Positions 10,723 through 19,191 are shown, numbered from the stretch's first letter. The stretch is 64,000 nucleotides of DNA from Pseudomonas sp. MYb60 (GCF_002979555.1 NZ_PCOZ01000002.1:186001-250000), one strand, 5' to 3'. Program-made: numbers and translations. The notes: a model not told the origin generated them from the letters alone.

Positions 10723-11952
10723 ATGAGCAAGACTTCTCTCGATAAGAGCAAGATCAAGTTCCTTCTTCTGGAAGGCGTCCACCCATCGGCTGTCGACGTT
10801 CTGAAAGCCGCCGGGTACACCAGCATTGAGTACATCACCAGTTCTCTGCCGGAAGCCCAGCTCAAGGAAAAGATCGCCGACGCGCACTTCATCGGCATTC
10901 GCTCCCGCACTCAGCTGACCGAAGAAATCTTCGATCACGCCAAGAAGCTCGTGGCAGTCGGCTGTTTCTGCATCGGCACCAACCAGGTCGACCTCAACGC
11001 AGCGCGCGAGCGCGGTATCGCGGTGTTCAACGCTCCGTACTCCAACACCCGTTCCGTTGCGGAGCTGGTGCTGGCCGAGGCGATCCTGCTGTTGCGCGGC
11101 ATTCCAGAGAAGAACGCTTCCTGCCACCGTGGCGGCTGGATCAAGAGCGCAGCCAACTCCTTCGAAATCCGCGGCAAAAAGCTGGGCATCGTCGGTTACG
11201 GCTCCATTGGTACCCAGCTGTCGGTACTGGCTGAAGGCCTGGGCATGCAGGTGTTCTTCTACGACACCCTGACCAAGCTGCCATTGGGCAACGCCACCCA
11301 AGTGGCCAGCCTGACCGAGCTGCTGGGCATGTCCGACATCGTGACCCTGCACGTGCCGGAAACCGCTGAGACCCAGTGGATGATCGGCGAGAAGGAAATC
11401 CGCGCCATCAAGAAAGGCGGCATCCTGATCAACGCTGCACGCGGCACCGTGGTCGAGCTGGACGCCCTGGCCGACGCGATCAAGGACAAGCACCTGATCG
11501 GCGCCGCCATCGATGTGTTCCCGGTAGAGCCGCGCTCCAACGACGACATCTTCGAAAGCCCGCTGCGTGGCCTGGACAACGTAATCCTGACCCCGCACAT
11601 CGGCGGCTCCACCGCTGAAGCCCAAGCCAACATCGGCCTGGAAGTGTCGGAGAAGCTGGTCAAGTACAGCGACAACGGTACCTCGGTATCGTCCGTGAAC
11701 TTCCCGGAAGTGGCCCTGCCAGCTCACCCTGGCAAGCACCGTCTGCTGCACATCCACCAGAACATCCCTGGCGTGATGATGGAGATCAACAAGGTCTTCG
11801 CGGAAAACGGCATCAACATCTCCGGTCAGTTCCTGCAGACCAACGAGAAGGTCGGCTACGTGGTAATCGACGTCGACGCCGAGTACTCGGACCTGGCGCA
11901 AGAGAAGCTGCAGCACATCAAAGGCACGATTCGTAGCCGCGTACTGTTCTAA
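10723..11952 (+). CDS. serA: SerA, D-3-phosphoglycerate dehydrogenase
   Basis: NAD-dependent first step of serine synthesis, which also reduces 2-oxoglutarate to D-2-hydroxyglutarate. The protein is 409 aa, the ACT-containing short form. The NAD-binding loop is GIVGYGSIGT (residues 155-164). The catalytic Arg240 is in NAARGTVV, Glu269 in VFPVEP and His292 in LTPHIGGST. A C-terminal ACT domain from about residue 338 (RLLHIHQNIPGVMMEINKVF) allows serine feedback. The start at 10723 is set by MSKTSLDKSKIKFLLLEG; the long upstream open frame is not family-like. A strong terminator follows. Confidence 0.97.
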   Translation: MSKTSLDKSKIKFLLLEGVHPSAVDVLKAAGYTSIEYITSSLPEAQLKEKIADAHFIGIRSRTQLTEEIFDHAKKLVAVGCFCIGTNQVDLNAARERGIAVFNAPYSNTRSVAELVLAEAILLLRGIPEKNASCHRGGWIKSAANSFEIRGKKLGIVGYGSIGTQLSVLAEGLGMQVFFYDTLTKLPLGNATQVASLTELLGMSDIVTLHVPETAETQWMIGEKEIRAIKKGGILINAARGTVVELDALADAIKDKHLIGAAIDVFPVEPRSNDDIFESPLRGLDNVILTPHIGGSTAEAQANIGLEVSEKLVKYSDNGTSVSSVNFPEVALPAHPGKHRLLHIHQNIPGVMMEINKVFAENGINISGQFLQTNEKVGYVVIDVDAEYSDLAQEKLQHIKGTIRSRVLF

Positions 11953-11970
11953 GGTTTCCACTGCACCACG

Positions 11971-12003
11971 AAAAAGGGAGCCCCTCAAGGGCTCCCTTTT
12001 TTG
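11971..12003. terminator. Bidirectional intrinsic terminator between serA and the DUF4399 gene
   Basis: Stem GGGAGCCC (11976-11983), loop CTCAA, stem GGGCTCCC (11989-11996). Five A precede the stem and six T follow it, so it can end transcription from serA on the + strand and from the convergent DUF4399 gene on the - strand. Confidence 0.93.
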
Positions 12004-12017
12004 CACCTGAACAACGC

Positions 12018-12458
12018 TTACTTGACGTTAACCGTGATCACTTTCGAGGCTACAGTAGGCTCGAATTGGCGGTGCATATTGTCGCCGGCCACCAATTGCA
12101 GCGTGTGCTTGCCCGGGGTCAGGGTCAGCTCGGTTTCGGTTTGCGCCTTGCCGAAGTGGATCGACGTGGCATCAGCCGGAATGGCTTCGTCGGCTTTGAG
12201 CGACTGCACGTCCCGGTCTACCAACAGATGGTGGTGACCCGCGCCGGCCACTTGTTTGTCGATCGGTTCCAGGTCCAGGCCCTTGACGCCGAATTTGACG
12301 GTGAAGGTCTTGTCGACGGTCGCGCCGTCTTTAGGCGAGACGATAAATACTTCGGCGCCTTGAGGCGCCGGGGTGCGTGGCAGGTCGGCGGCGCTGGCCA
12401 ACAGCGAGGTACCCAGCAGCAGGCTGGCAATCGTTGCACGGGACAAAAAGGCTTTCAT
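12018..12458 (-). CDS. DUF4399 periplasmic protein
   Basis: A 146-aa exported protein. The signal peptide is MKAFLSRATIASLLLGTSLL followed by ASA, with cleavage expected before ADLPRTP. The body contains VFIVSPKDGATVDKTFTVKFG, VAGAGHHHLLVDRD and LTPGKHTLQLVAGD, typical of the DUF4399 family. Function is unknown; the HHH cluster could bind metal, but that is a guess. It is divergent from the short binding protein at 12593, with 134 bp between starts. Confidence 0.85.
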   Translation of the reverse strand: MKAFLSRATIASLLLGTSLLASAADLPRTPAPQGAEVFIVSPKDGATVDKTFTVKFGVKGLDLEPIDKQVAGAGHHHLLVDRDVQSLKADEAIPADATSIHFGKAQTETELTLTPGKHTLQLVAGDNMHRQFEPTVASKVITVNVK

Positions 12459-12592
12459 TCACTTCTCCAGTTTTTCGATGAAATCTGTAGGGTTATGACA
12501 ACTTCGCGATAAATTGCTGTCCAAGGCACTCGACACCATAGCAAAGCGATGCTGAACGGCGCCTCGCACATAAAAATTCTTTAGGAGTGACC

Positions 12593-13117
12593 ATGCGCTT
12601 TTCGCCTGGCCTGTTACTGCTGCTTCCCCTTCTGAGCCCCATGGCGCATGCCGAACTGCTCGATGATGTATTTGACCGAGGCGAATTGCGCATCGCACTC
12701 GTGGCCGAAAACCCGCCCTACAGTTTCAAGGAAGGTAACAAACTCACCGGCTTGGAAGTGGAACTCGGCGAGCAACTGGCCAAGGAGATGGACGTGCGCG
12801 CATCGTTCATCACCACCGATGCGGCTGACCTGCTGCCGGGAGTGGAAACCGGCAAGTACGACGTGGCGATGAACCATATCGCTGTGACTCCCGAATTGCA
12901 GGATCGGTTCGATTTCAGTGAGCCTTACGGCGAATCCCGTGGGCGCATGACAGGCCCGTCGACCCTCTATGCAATGCCGATGCAGAAAGGCAACCCGGCG
13001 TTCAAGACTAGCCTGAACAACGCACTGCAACGGCTCAAGTCCGACGATCGATTCAGGCAGCTGTTGCAGAAGTGGCTGGTCGATTACCCCAACCGTCCGA
13101 CGGCTCAGGCTCAATAA
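12593..13117 (+). CDS. Short type-II substrate-binding protein lacking lobe 2
   Basis: A 174-aa exported protein related to amino-acid-type (FliY/SBP_bac_3) periplasmic binding proteins. A signal peptide (MRFSPGLLLLLPLLSPMAHA) is followed by the lobe-1 start GELRIALVAENPPYSFKEG and the hinge region YDVAMNHIAVTPELQDRFDF then SEPY. After SEPY it jumps straight to the C-terminal lobe-1 helix (NALQRLKSDDRFRQLLQKWL). Family members are about 250 aa; the missing stretch corresponds to lobe 2. The reading frame is intact, so the deletion is clean. The start at 12593 follows a good AGGAG at 12583-12587. It probably cannot close on a ligand. Its last 7 bp overlap the convergent DUF523 gene. Confidence 0.8.
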   Translation: MRFSPGLLLLLPLLSPMAHAELLDDVFDRGELRIALVAENPPYSFKEGNKLTGLEVELGEQLAKEMDVRASFITTDAADLLPGVETGKYDVAMNHIAVTPELQDRFDFSEPYGESRGRMTGPSTLYAMPMQKGNPAFKTSLNNALQRLKSDDRFRQLLQKWLVDYPNRPTAQAQ

Positions 13118-13608
13118 TCGCCAGTGTTCAATGCGTGAGCTGCCTGCACCAATTCCAGCTCACTGAACACCTGCACGCCGTGGCGTTTGAGCAGCGCCGC
13201 CGTCACGCCTTCGCCGCTGACCTTTACGCCGGTGAACGTGCCGTCATAAGTCAGCAGGTTGCCGCAGGACGGGCTATGGGCCTTGAGCACGGCGATGCGG
13301 ATGCCGTGGCGCTGCACCAGCGCCAAGGCCTGACGGGCGCCGTCGAGGAAGGCGGCGCTGACGTCTTCGCCCTCGGCGGTCAGTACCCTGGCGCGGCCCT
13401 CCCATACCTCCACGCCCTGCCCGCCCTGCCCGCCCGGGATTTCGGCGGGTGGGCGTGGCGTCGGCAAGCCGCCCGCGACTTCCGGGCAAATCGCAACCAC
13501 CCGGCCCTCGGCCTGCCACACTGCCAATTGATCGAACGGCCCGCTGGCCCCACCGTCGTAGCGCACCTTGTGGCCGAGCAGGCAGCGGCTGATCAGAATC
13601 TTTTCCAT
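13111..13608 (-). CDS. DUF523 family protein
   Basis: A 165-aa cytoplasmic protein. Family motifs are ILISRCLLGHKVRYDGGA at the N-terminus, VAICPEVAGGLPTPRPPAEI, and a SPSCG motif near residue 115. The three conserved cysteines suggest metal or thiol chemistry, but function is unknown. The start at 13608 lies 2 bp after the stop of the 2OG dioxygenase gene on the same strand, so the two are almost certainly co-transcribed and translationally coupled. Confidence 0.87.
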   Translation of the reverse strand: MEKILISRCLLGHKVRYDGGASGPFDQLAVWQAEGRVVAICPEVAGGLPTPRPPAEIPGGQGGQGVEVWEGRARVLTAEGEDVSAAFLDGARQALALVQRHGIRIAVLKAHSPSCGNLLTYDGTFTGVKVSGEGVTAALLKRHGVQVFSELELVQAAHALNTGDY

Positions 13609-13610
13609 GT

Positions 13611-14252
13611 TTAAAACGGCTCGTTGCCTCGTCGGCGAAACCAGCCGGTCAGGGACAGGCGTTCGCGCGTGGCGGGCATGACTTCGTGGGGCACTTCGCC
13701 CGACAGGAACACCACCAGGCAACCGCCGGCGGGGTCCACATCGTATTCGACGCCGTCCTTGAGGTACATGCGCAACTGGCCGCCATGCTCAGGCAGCCAG
13801 GCGTCATTCAGGTAGACCACCGCCGAGACCATGCGCCGGTCGTCGTCGCGAAAACGGTCGAGGTGCTTGAGGTAGAACGCCCCCGGCGGGTACATCGCGA
13901 AATGGCTTTCGAAGTCTTCCAGGCCCAGGAACAGGCTGCGGTTCATCGCCAGGCGCAGGCCGTCCATCAACGCCATGTACGTCTCGCAGACCGGCGCATC
14001 GCCTTCTTCCAGCCACTGGATATGGTCACCGCGAATGCCCTCGCGAATCTCCTGGGCCGGCCCGCGCCCGACCGCCGCCGGCGCCAGTTCCCCTTCGGCT
14101 GCACGTTTACGGCACTCAGCCGCCAGTTCCAGGGTCAGAGCCTGGGGCAGGAAGCCGTTTTGCCGGGACCAGCCCTTTTCGGCCAGGTCGTCGACAATAC
14201 GTTGCAGCAGCGGGTGATCGAGGGGTATTTGCATGCCGCGCATAGTATCCAT
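13611..14252 (-). CDS. 2-oxoglutarate/Fe(II)-dependent dioxygenase (SM-20/prolyl-4-hydroxylase type)
   Basis: A 213-aa enzyme with the double-stranded beta-helix iron site. HLD in FYLKHLDRFRDDDRRMV gives the first His and Asp. The second His is in GEVPHEVMPA, and an Arg for 2-oxoglutarate follows in RERLSLTGWFRRRG. The substrate is unknown; relatives hydroxylate prolines in proteins. I chose the ATG at 14252 because GGAG lies 4 bp upstream; in-frame ATGs at 14243 and 14234 are alternatives. It is followed within 2 bp by the DUF523 gene. Confidence 0.87.
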   Translation of the reverse strand: MDTMRGMQIPLDHPLLQRIVDDLAEKGWSRQNGFLPQALTLELAAECRKRAAEGELAPAAVGRGPAQEIREGIRGDHIQWLEEGDAPVCETYMALMDGLRLAMNRSLFLGLEDFESHFAMYPPGAFYLKHLDRFRDDDRRMVSAVVYLNDAWLPEHGGQLRMYLKDGVEYDVDPAGGCLVVFLSGEVPHEVMPATRERLSLTGWFRRRGNEPF

Positions 14253-14375
14253 ACGTCTCCAAATCCGACAGCGCCGTCGAGCGTCTGAATACACTTTAGT
14301 CAGGTGACTGATAGGACTTCTCGACAAATCCTACGCCCGACACGGACAATAGTGGCCGACTGACAGGAGTCCCCA

Positions 14376-15113
14376 ATGCGTCGTTTGTTTTTATCCTTGC
14401 TGATGTTCTGCGTTTTGCCCGCCTGGGCAGACGGCCATGACCAGTTGTACAAGGTCGCCGGCTGGGCCGAACAACGTGCGCATTTCAATGACGCCCTCAG
14501 CGCCGCCCAGCAACGCTACCGCAACAGCCTGCCCCCGGCGGTGTTCCAGGCCTTGGTGGACAACAGCAACAAGCGCTTTGCCGCCCAGGCCATGGACCAG
14601 CGTGCCGAGGCGCAGTTGCGCAAGAACCTGGCCGACCCGAAACCCGCGCTGGCGTTTTTCCAGTCGCCGCTTGGCCGCAAGATCGTCGCTGCCGAGTTGC
14701 TGGCCACCCGCCGCGATCAGTTGGCAAAGAATGCCCAGGGCTTGCCAAAAATTCAGGCCGACGCCACCCGCAGCTTGATCATTGGTCACTTGGCCCAGGC
14801 ATTGCCCGCGCGTGAAGCGGGCGCGGAAGTCAGCCTGGCGATTGCCGGCGTGGCGGCCGACAGCCTTAGCCAGATGATCCCCGGCCTGCTCGGCGGCGGT
14901 CAGGCGCAAGGCATGCTCAATGGCCAGCGTGAGCGGCTGATGCAGCAGATCGACAAGGACCTGAACAACACCTTGCTGTATGTCTATCGGGAGTTGTCTG
15001 ACCCGGAGCTGGAGGAGTTCGCGACGTTTGCCGAATCCGCTGAAGGCAAGGCGTATTACCAGGCGGCGCTGGCGGCCATTCGCGCAGGTCTTGCGGTCGG
15101 CCAAACCCTGTAG
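14376..15113 (+). CDS. Exported protein with DUF2059-like helical repeats
   Basis: A 245-aa protein with a signal peptide (MRRLFLSLLMFCVLPAWA, cleaved before DGHDQ). The mature part is helical. Two related segments, ALAFFQSPLGRKIVAAE (near residue 90) and EFATFAESAEGKAYYQAAL (near residue 215), resemble the repeat of DUF2059 proteins. Function is unknown. A good AGGAG lies at 14364-14368 before the ATG. The TAG stop codon lies inside the first arm of a REP doublet. Confidence 0.75.
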   Translation: MRRLFLSLLMFCVLPAWADGHDQLYKVAGWAEQRAHFNDALSAAQQRYRNSLPPAVFQALVDNSNKRFAAQAMDQRAEAQLRKNLADPKPALAFFQSPLGRKIVAAELLATRRDQLAKNAQGLPKIQADATRSLIIGHLAQALPAREAGAEVSLAIAGVAADSLSQMIPGLLGGGQAQGMLNGQRERLMQQIDKDLNNTLLYVYRELSDPELEEFATFAESAEGKAYYQAALAAIRAGLAVGQTL

Positions 15114-15208
15114 GAGCGAGCTTGCTCGCGAAGACCGTCAACGATTACGCGGGGCACCTGAGTCAACGCGGTGCACTTGCGTTTTTCGCGAGCAAGCTGG
15201 CTCCTACA
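15109..15208. repeat. REP doublet, class GAGC-TT-GCTC
   Basis: Arms 15109-15132 (TGTAGGAGCGAGCTTGCTCG...) and 15185-15208 are near-perfect reverse complements 52 bp apart. Each overlaps the end of a convergent gene: the TAG of the DUF2059-like gene (15111-15113) and the TAG of the alpha/beta hydrolase (15204-15206) are both the same TAG of the repeat. Confidence 0.92.
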
Positions 15209-16124
15209 GATGGTCCGTCAAATACTTGAAGTATTCCTGGCGAATCTCCGGAATCTCATTCGCCAGGTGATGCCTGCCCCGCTTGAGCATCAACACCTCA
15301 GGCTGATCGAACTTGCCCCGCAGCACGTTCAAGTTGTGCTGCCAGTCCACCGTCATGTCCTCCTCACCCTGCACAATCACCGGCCGCCGCGCGCTGCGCG
15401 GAGCGGCTTCGACGCGCTTGATCCAGCGCGCCAGCGCGCCGACCCAGGCGGTGGGCAGTTGGCGCGGCTGCAGTGGGTCGGCTTCAAGGAACGGCTTGAA
15501 TTCAGGGTCGTGGGTGTTCTCGCTGAACCGCCGGGCGATGCCTTTGACGAATGGGCGCAGCAAGTAATAGCTGGCCTGCGACCAGTTCCACGCCCGCGGC
15601 CGCACCAGCGGCGAGAGCAGGAACGTCTTGCCCTGCGCCGGGCTGTCGGCGCCATGGTGGAGCACGTGGTCCACCACCACCGCCCCGCCGGTGCTTTGCC
15701 CGAACAGGTGCCAGGGCTGTGGCAAATGCAGCGACTGCGCCTGGGCGAACAGCGCCTGCACCACCTGCTGGTACACCGCAAAGTCATCGATGCTGGCCCG
15801 TGCGCCGCTGGACAGGCCGTGGCCGGGCAAGTCGCAGGCAATCACCACGAAGCCCTGCGCCAAGGCCCACTCCACCACATGACGGTACAGCCCCATGTGG
15901 TCATAGAAGCCATGGAACATGAACATCGTCGCCACCGGCGCAGGCGGCCACCACACCTGCGCGACCACGTCGAAGCCACCCACCTCGAAACGTCCCAGCC
16001 GGCTGACGCCCTGGTCCAGCCCGTAGAAACGCTGGTAGACCCGCGCTTCGGCGCTGAGCGGTTGCGCATCCACCAGGGCACGCAGACTGTCGCGCAGGTG
16101 ATCGGGGTCAAAGGTGACGGGCAT
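15204..16124 (-). CDS. Alpha/beta hydrolase, lysophospholipase-like
   Basis: A 306-aa serine hydrolase. The nucleophile elbow is LFGQSTGGAVV (GXSXG), with the Ser about residue 123. An oxyanion-type HGF motif is present in MFHGFYDHMGLY, and the last His is probably in LKRGRHHLANE. This pattern matches the Hydrolase_4 / PldB lysophospholipase family; no signal peptide is visible. I chose the ATG at 16124 (MPVTFDPDHLRDSL); the frame is open to 16190, but those residues are not family-like. The stop codon lies in a REP arm shared with the convergent gene. Confidence 0.87.
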   Translation of the reverse strand: MPVTFDPDHLRDSLRALVDAQPLSAEARVYQRFYGLDQGVSRLGRFEVGGFDVVAQVWWPPAPVATMFMFHGFYDHMGLYRHVVEWALAQGFVVIACDLPGHGLSSGARASIDDFAVYQQVVQALFAQAQSLHLPQPWHLFGQSTGGAVVVDHVLHHGADSPAQGKTFLLSPLVRPRAWNWSQASYYLLRPFVKGIARRFSENTHDPEFKPFLEADPLQPRQLPTAWVGALARWIKRVEAAPRSARRPVIVQGEEDMTVDWQHNLNVLRGKFDQPEVLMLKRGRHHLANEIPEIRQEYFKYLTDHL

Positions 16125-16223
16125 AAAGGCTTCCAGACTTGCGGTGAAGATGAATATCGAGCTGCGATATTCATCTGTCAGGACAAGCATGGCAAGCTAC
16201 GCGACCTTCGAGGATTGATCAGA

Positions 16224-16799
16224 ATGCGACAGCCGCACCGCACCGCCCTCATCGCCAGCCTGATCCTGGTCATCTGCGCCAGCGTGCTGTGGGCGGCATA
16301 TGACTGGTTCCAGGGCCGCTACCTGCGGGCCTTCAGCGAACATACGGCGGTGTTTTCCGGCGACGCCCTGCGCCTGCCAGCTGAACTCAGTGGCCCCGGA
16401 CCAATCCGCCTGGTGCACTTCTGGGACCCGGCCTGCCCCTGCAACGTCGGCAACCAGCAGCACCTGGGCGAACTGATCGAGCAGTACGCGCCCAAGGGCG
16501 TGGCGTTCTATGCCCTGCAAAAACCCGGCAGCCACGGCCAGTTGCCCGACAACCTGCGCCAGATGAAAACCCTCAGCGCCCTGCCCGGCTCTACTCAGGT
16601 ACCCGCCAGCCCCGCCGTAGGTATCTGGGACCGCAACGGCAAGCTCGCGTATTTCGGGCCCTACAGCGAAGGCCTCACGTGCAACGCGAGCAACAGTTTC
16701 ATCGAACCGATCCTGAAGGCCCTTGAAGCCGGCCGCGACGTGAATGCCACGCACACCCTGGCGGTGGGCTGCTATTGTTCGTGGCCTACAGGTTCGTAA
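16224..16799 (+). CDS. Membrane-anchored thioredoxin-like protein (DUF6436 type) with CXC motifs
   Basis: A 191-aa protein with one N-terminal helix (residues 7-27), placing the rest in the periplasm. The fold looks thioredoxin-like: strand LVHFWDP, then cysteines, and a cis-Pro candidate at P130 in ASPAVGIWDRNGKLAYFG. Where thioredoxins have CXXC, this protein has CPC (C71, C73), and it ends with a second CXC, CYC (C183, C185), plus C153. Redox function is likely but not shown. It lies 19 bp upstream of the acylase gene and probably shares its transcript. Confidence 0.78.
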   Translation: MRQPHRTALIASLILVICASVLWAAYDWFQGRYLRAFSEHTAVFSGDALRLPAELSGPGPIRLVHFWDPACPCNVGNQQHLGELIEQYAPKGVAFYALQKPGSHGQLPDNLRQMKTLSALPGSTQVPASPAVGIWDRNGKLAYFGPYSEGLTCNASNSFIEPILKALEAGRDVNATHTLAVGCYCSWPTGS

Positions 16800-16818
16800 C
16801 CCCGGCTAAGGAAAGTTC

Positions 16819-19176
16819 ATGAAGCGCGTCTTGCAGGTTCTCGCGGTGCTGCTGGTGCTGGTCGCCCTGGGCGCCGGCGTGTACGTCTACAGCAAGCAAC
16901 CGAGCCGCCAGGGCACGGTGACGCTGGCCAACCTGCAAAGCTCGGTCACCGTGCGCTACGACGACCGTGGCGTGCCGCACATCCGCGCCGAGAACGAGGC
17001 CGACCTGTACCGCGCGCTCGGCTACGTGCATGCCCAGGATCGGTTGTTCCAGATGGAAATCATGCGCCGCCTGGCCCGTGGCGAACTGGCCGAGGTACTG
17101 GGGCCCAAGGTGCTGGAAACCGACAAACTGTTCCGCAGCCTGCGCATCCGCGACCGCGCCGCGACCTACGTGGCGCAACTTGACCGCGAGTCGGCGCACT
17201 GGAAAGCCCTGCAAGCCTATCTGGGCGGTATCAACCAGTATCAGGACAGCCACGCCAGCCCGATGGAGTTCGACGTGCTGGGGATCCCCAAGCGGCCGTT
17301 TACCGCCGAGGACACCATCAGCGTCGCCGGGTACATGGCCTACAGCTTCGCCGCCGCATTTCGTACAGAACCTTTGCTGACGTTCGTCCGCGACCAACTG
17401 GGCAGCGACTACCTGAAGGTCTTCGACCTGGACTGGCAACCCAAGGGCGCCCTCAACCTGGCCGCCAGCGACTGGCAAACCCTTGGTGCCCTCGCCTCCC
17501 TGAGCGAGCAGGCGCTGGCCGACAACGGTCTGCCACAGTTCGAAGGCAGCAACGCCTGGGCCATCAGTGGCAATCGCACCCAGAGCGGCAAGCCGTTGCT
17601 GGCGGGTGACCCGCATATCCGCTTCTCGGTGCCGTCGGTGTGGTACGAGGCGCAGCTGTCGGCACCCGGCTTCGAGCTGTATGGCTATCACAACGCGCTG
17701 GTACCGGTGGCGTTCCTGGGGCACAACCTGGATTTCGGCTGGAGCCTGACCATGTTCCAGAACGACGACCTCGACCTGATCGCCGAGAAGGTCAACCCGG
17801 ACAACCCCAACCAGGTCTGGTATCGCGGCCAGTGGGTGGACATGACACGCAGCGAGCAACAGATTCAGGTCAAGGGCCAGGCACCGGTCAGCCTGACCCT
17901 GCGCCAATCGCCCCACGGCCCGATCGTCAATGACGTGCTCGGTGGCAACGCTGGCACCACGCCGATTGCGATGTGGTGGGCGTTTCTCGACACGCAAAAC
18001 CCGATCCTCGAAGGCTTCTACCAGCTCAACCGCGCCGACACCCTGGTCAAGGCCCGAGCCGCGGCGTCCAAGGTGTCGGCGCCGGGGCTGAACATCGTGT
18101 GGGCCAATGCCAAGGGCGATATCGGCTGGTGGGCGGCGGCGCAGTTGCCGATTCGTCCTGCGGGGGTCAATGCCGGTTTCATCCTCGACGGCAGCAGCAC
18201 CCAGGCGGACAAGTTAGGTTTCTACCCATTCAGCGCCAACCCCCAGGAAGAGAATCCCGCGCGTGGCTATGTGGTCTCGGCCAATGCCCAGCCCGTGTCG
18301 CCCACCGGCATGGAGGTCCCCGGTTATTACAACCTGGCCGACCGTGGCCAGCAGTTGAACCTGCAACTGAGCGACAACAGCGTGAAGTGGGACGTGAACA
18401 ACAGCCAGGCCCTGCAGCTGGGCACCACCACCGCGTTTGGTCCACGCCTGCTGGCGCCGTTGTTGCCGGTGCTGCGCGAAGAGGTCAAGGACCCGGCGCA
18501 GTTGAAGCTGCTGGAGCAATTGGCGGCGTGGAAAGGCGATTACCCACTGGATTCCACCAGTGCCACGCTGTTCAACCAGTTCCTCTTCAACCTGGCCGAC
18601 GCGGCGTTCCGCCCCAAACTCGGCGATGCCCTGTTCAAGACCCTGCTTAGCACCCGGGTGATCGACGCCGCCCTGCCACGGCTGGCCGCCACGCCGGAGT
18701 CACTGTGGTGGGACGGCAAGCGCGCCGACACCGTCAAGCTGGCCTGGGACAACAGCCTCGCCCACCTCAAGGTCACCTTCGGCGACGACCCGACACAATG
18801 GCAGTGGGGCCAGGCGCACACCCTGACCCACGGCCATCCGCTGGGCATGCAGAAACCCTTGGACAGGGTGTTCAACGTCGGCCCGTTCCCGGCGCCCGGC
18901 AGCCACGAAGTGCCGAACAACCAATCGGCCAACATCGGCCCGGCGCCGTGGCCGGTGACTTATGGGCCCTCGACGCGACGCCTGATCGACTTCGCCGATG
19001 CCGCCCACGCCCTGACCATCAACCCGGTCGGCCAAAGCGGCGTGCCGTTTGACCGGCACTACGGCGATCAGGCGCAGACGTACATCGAAGGCGGTTATGA
19101 ACAGGCACATTTCAGCGAAGAGGAAGTGACGGCCAATACACGCGGCACGCTGACGTTACTGCCATCGCGAAAATAG
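16819..19176 (+). CDS. hacB: Penicillin acylase family protein, probable acyl-homoserine lactone acylase
   Basis: A 785-aa Ntn-hydrolase precursor, exported by an N-terminal hydrophobic segment (residues 4-24). The pre-protein has the family alpha-chain start SVTVRYDDRGVPHIRAENEA. Autocleavage is expected between G243 and S244 in EGSNAWAISG, making Ser244 the N-terminal nucleophile of the beta chain. The family signature LLAGDPHIRF follows. Its place beside the spu genes matches HacB of P. aeruginosa, which hydrolyses long-chain acyl-homoserine lactones; the substrate here is inferred. A beta-lactam substrate cannot be excluded. Confidence 0.85.
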   Translation: MKRVLQVLAVLLVLVALGAGVYVYSKQPSRQGTVTLANLQSSVTVRYDDRGVPHIRAENEADLYRALGYVHAQDRLFQMEIMRRLARGELAEVLGPKVLETDKLFRSLRIRDRAATYVAQLDRESAHWKALQAYLGGINQYQDSHASPMEFDVLGIPKRPFTAEDTISVAGYMAYSFAAAFRTEPLLTFVRDQLGSDYLKVFDLDWQPKGALNLAASDWQTLGALASLSEQALADNGLPQFEGSNAWAISGNRTQSGKPLLAGDPHIRFSVPSVWYEAQLSAPGFELYGYHNALVPVAFLGHNLDFGWSLTMFQNDDLDLIAEKVNPDNPNQVWYRGQWVDMTRSEQQIQVKGQAPVSLTLRQSPHGPIVNDVLGGNAGTTPIAMWWAFLDTQNPILEGFYQLNRADTLVKARAAASKVSAPGLNIVWANAKGDIGWWAAAQLPIRPAGVNAGFILDGSSTQADKLGFYPFSANPQEENPARGYVVSANAQPVSPTGMEVPGYYNLADRGQQLNLQLSDNSVKWDVNNSQALQLGTTTAFGPRLLAPLLPVLREEVKDPAQLKLLEQLAAWKGDYPLDSTSATLFNQFLFNLADAAFRPKLGDALFKTLLSTRVIDAALPRLAATPESLWWDGKRADTVKLAWDNSLAHLKVTFGDDPTQWQWGQAHTLTHGHPLGMQKPLDRVFNVGPFPAPGSHEVPNNQSANIGPAPWPVTYGPSTRRLIDFADAAHALTINPVGQSGVPFDRHYGDQAQTYIEGGYEQAHFSEEEVTANTRGTLTLLPSRK

Positions 19177-19191
19177 CACTGATTGCATGCC

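Noticed and set aside
15171..16223. Long N-terminal extension of the thioredoxin-like protein
   Set aside because: The open frame upstream of 16224 is antisense to the alpha/beta hydrolase; the real start is at the hydrophobic anchor.
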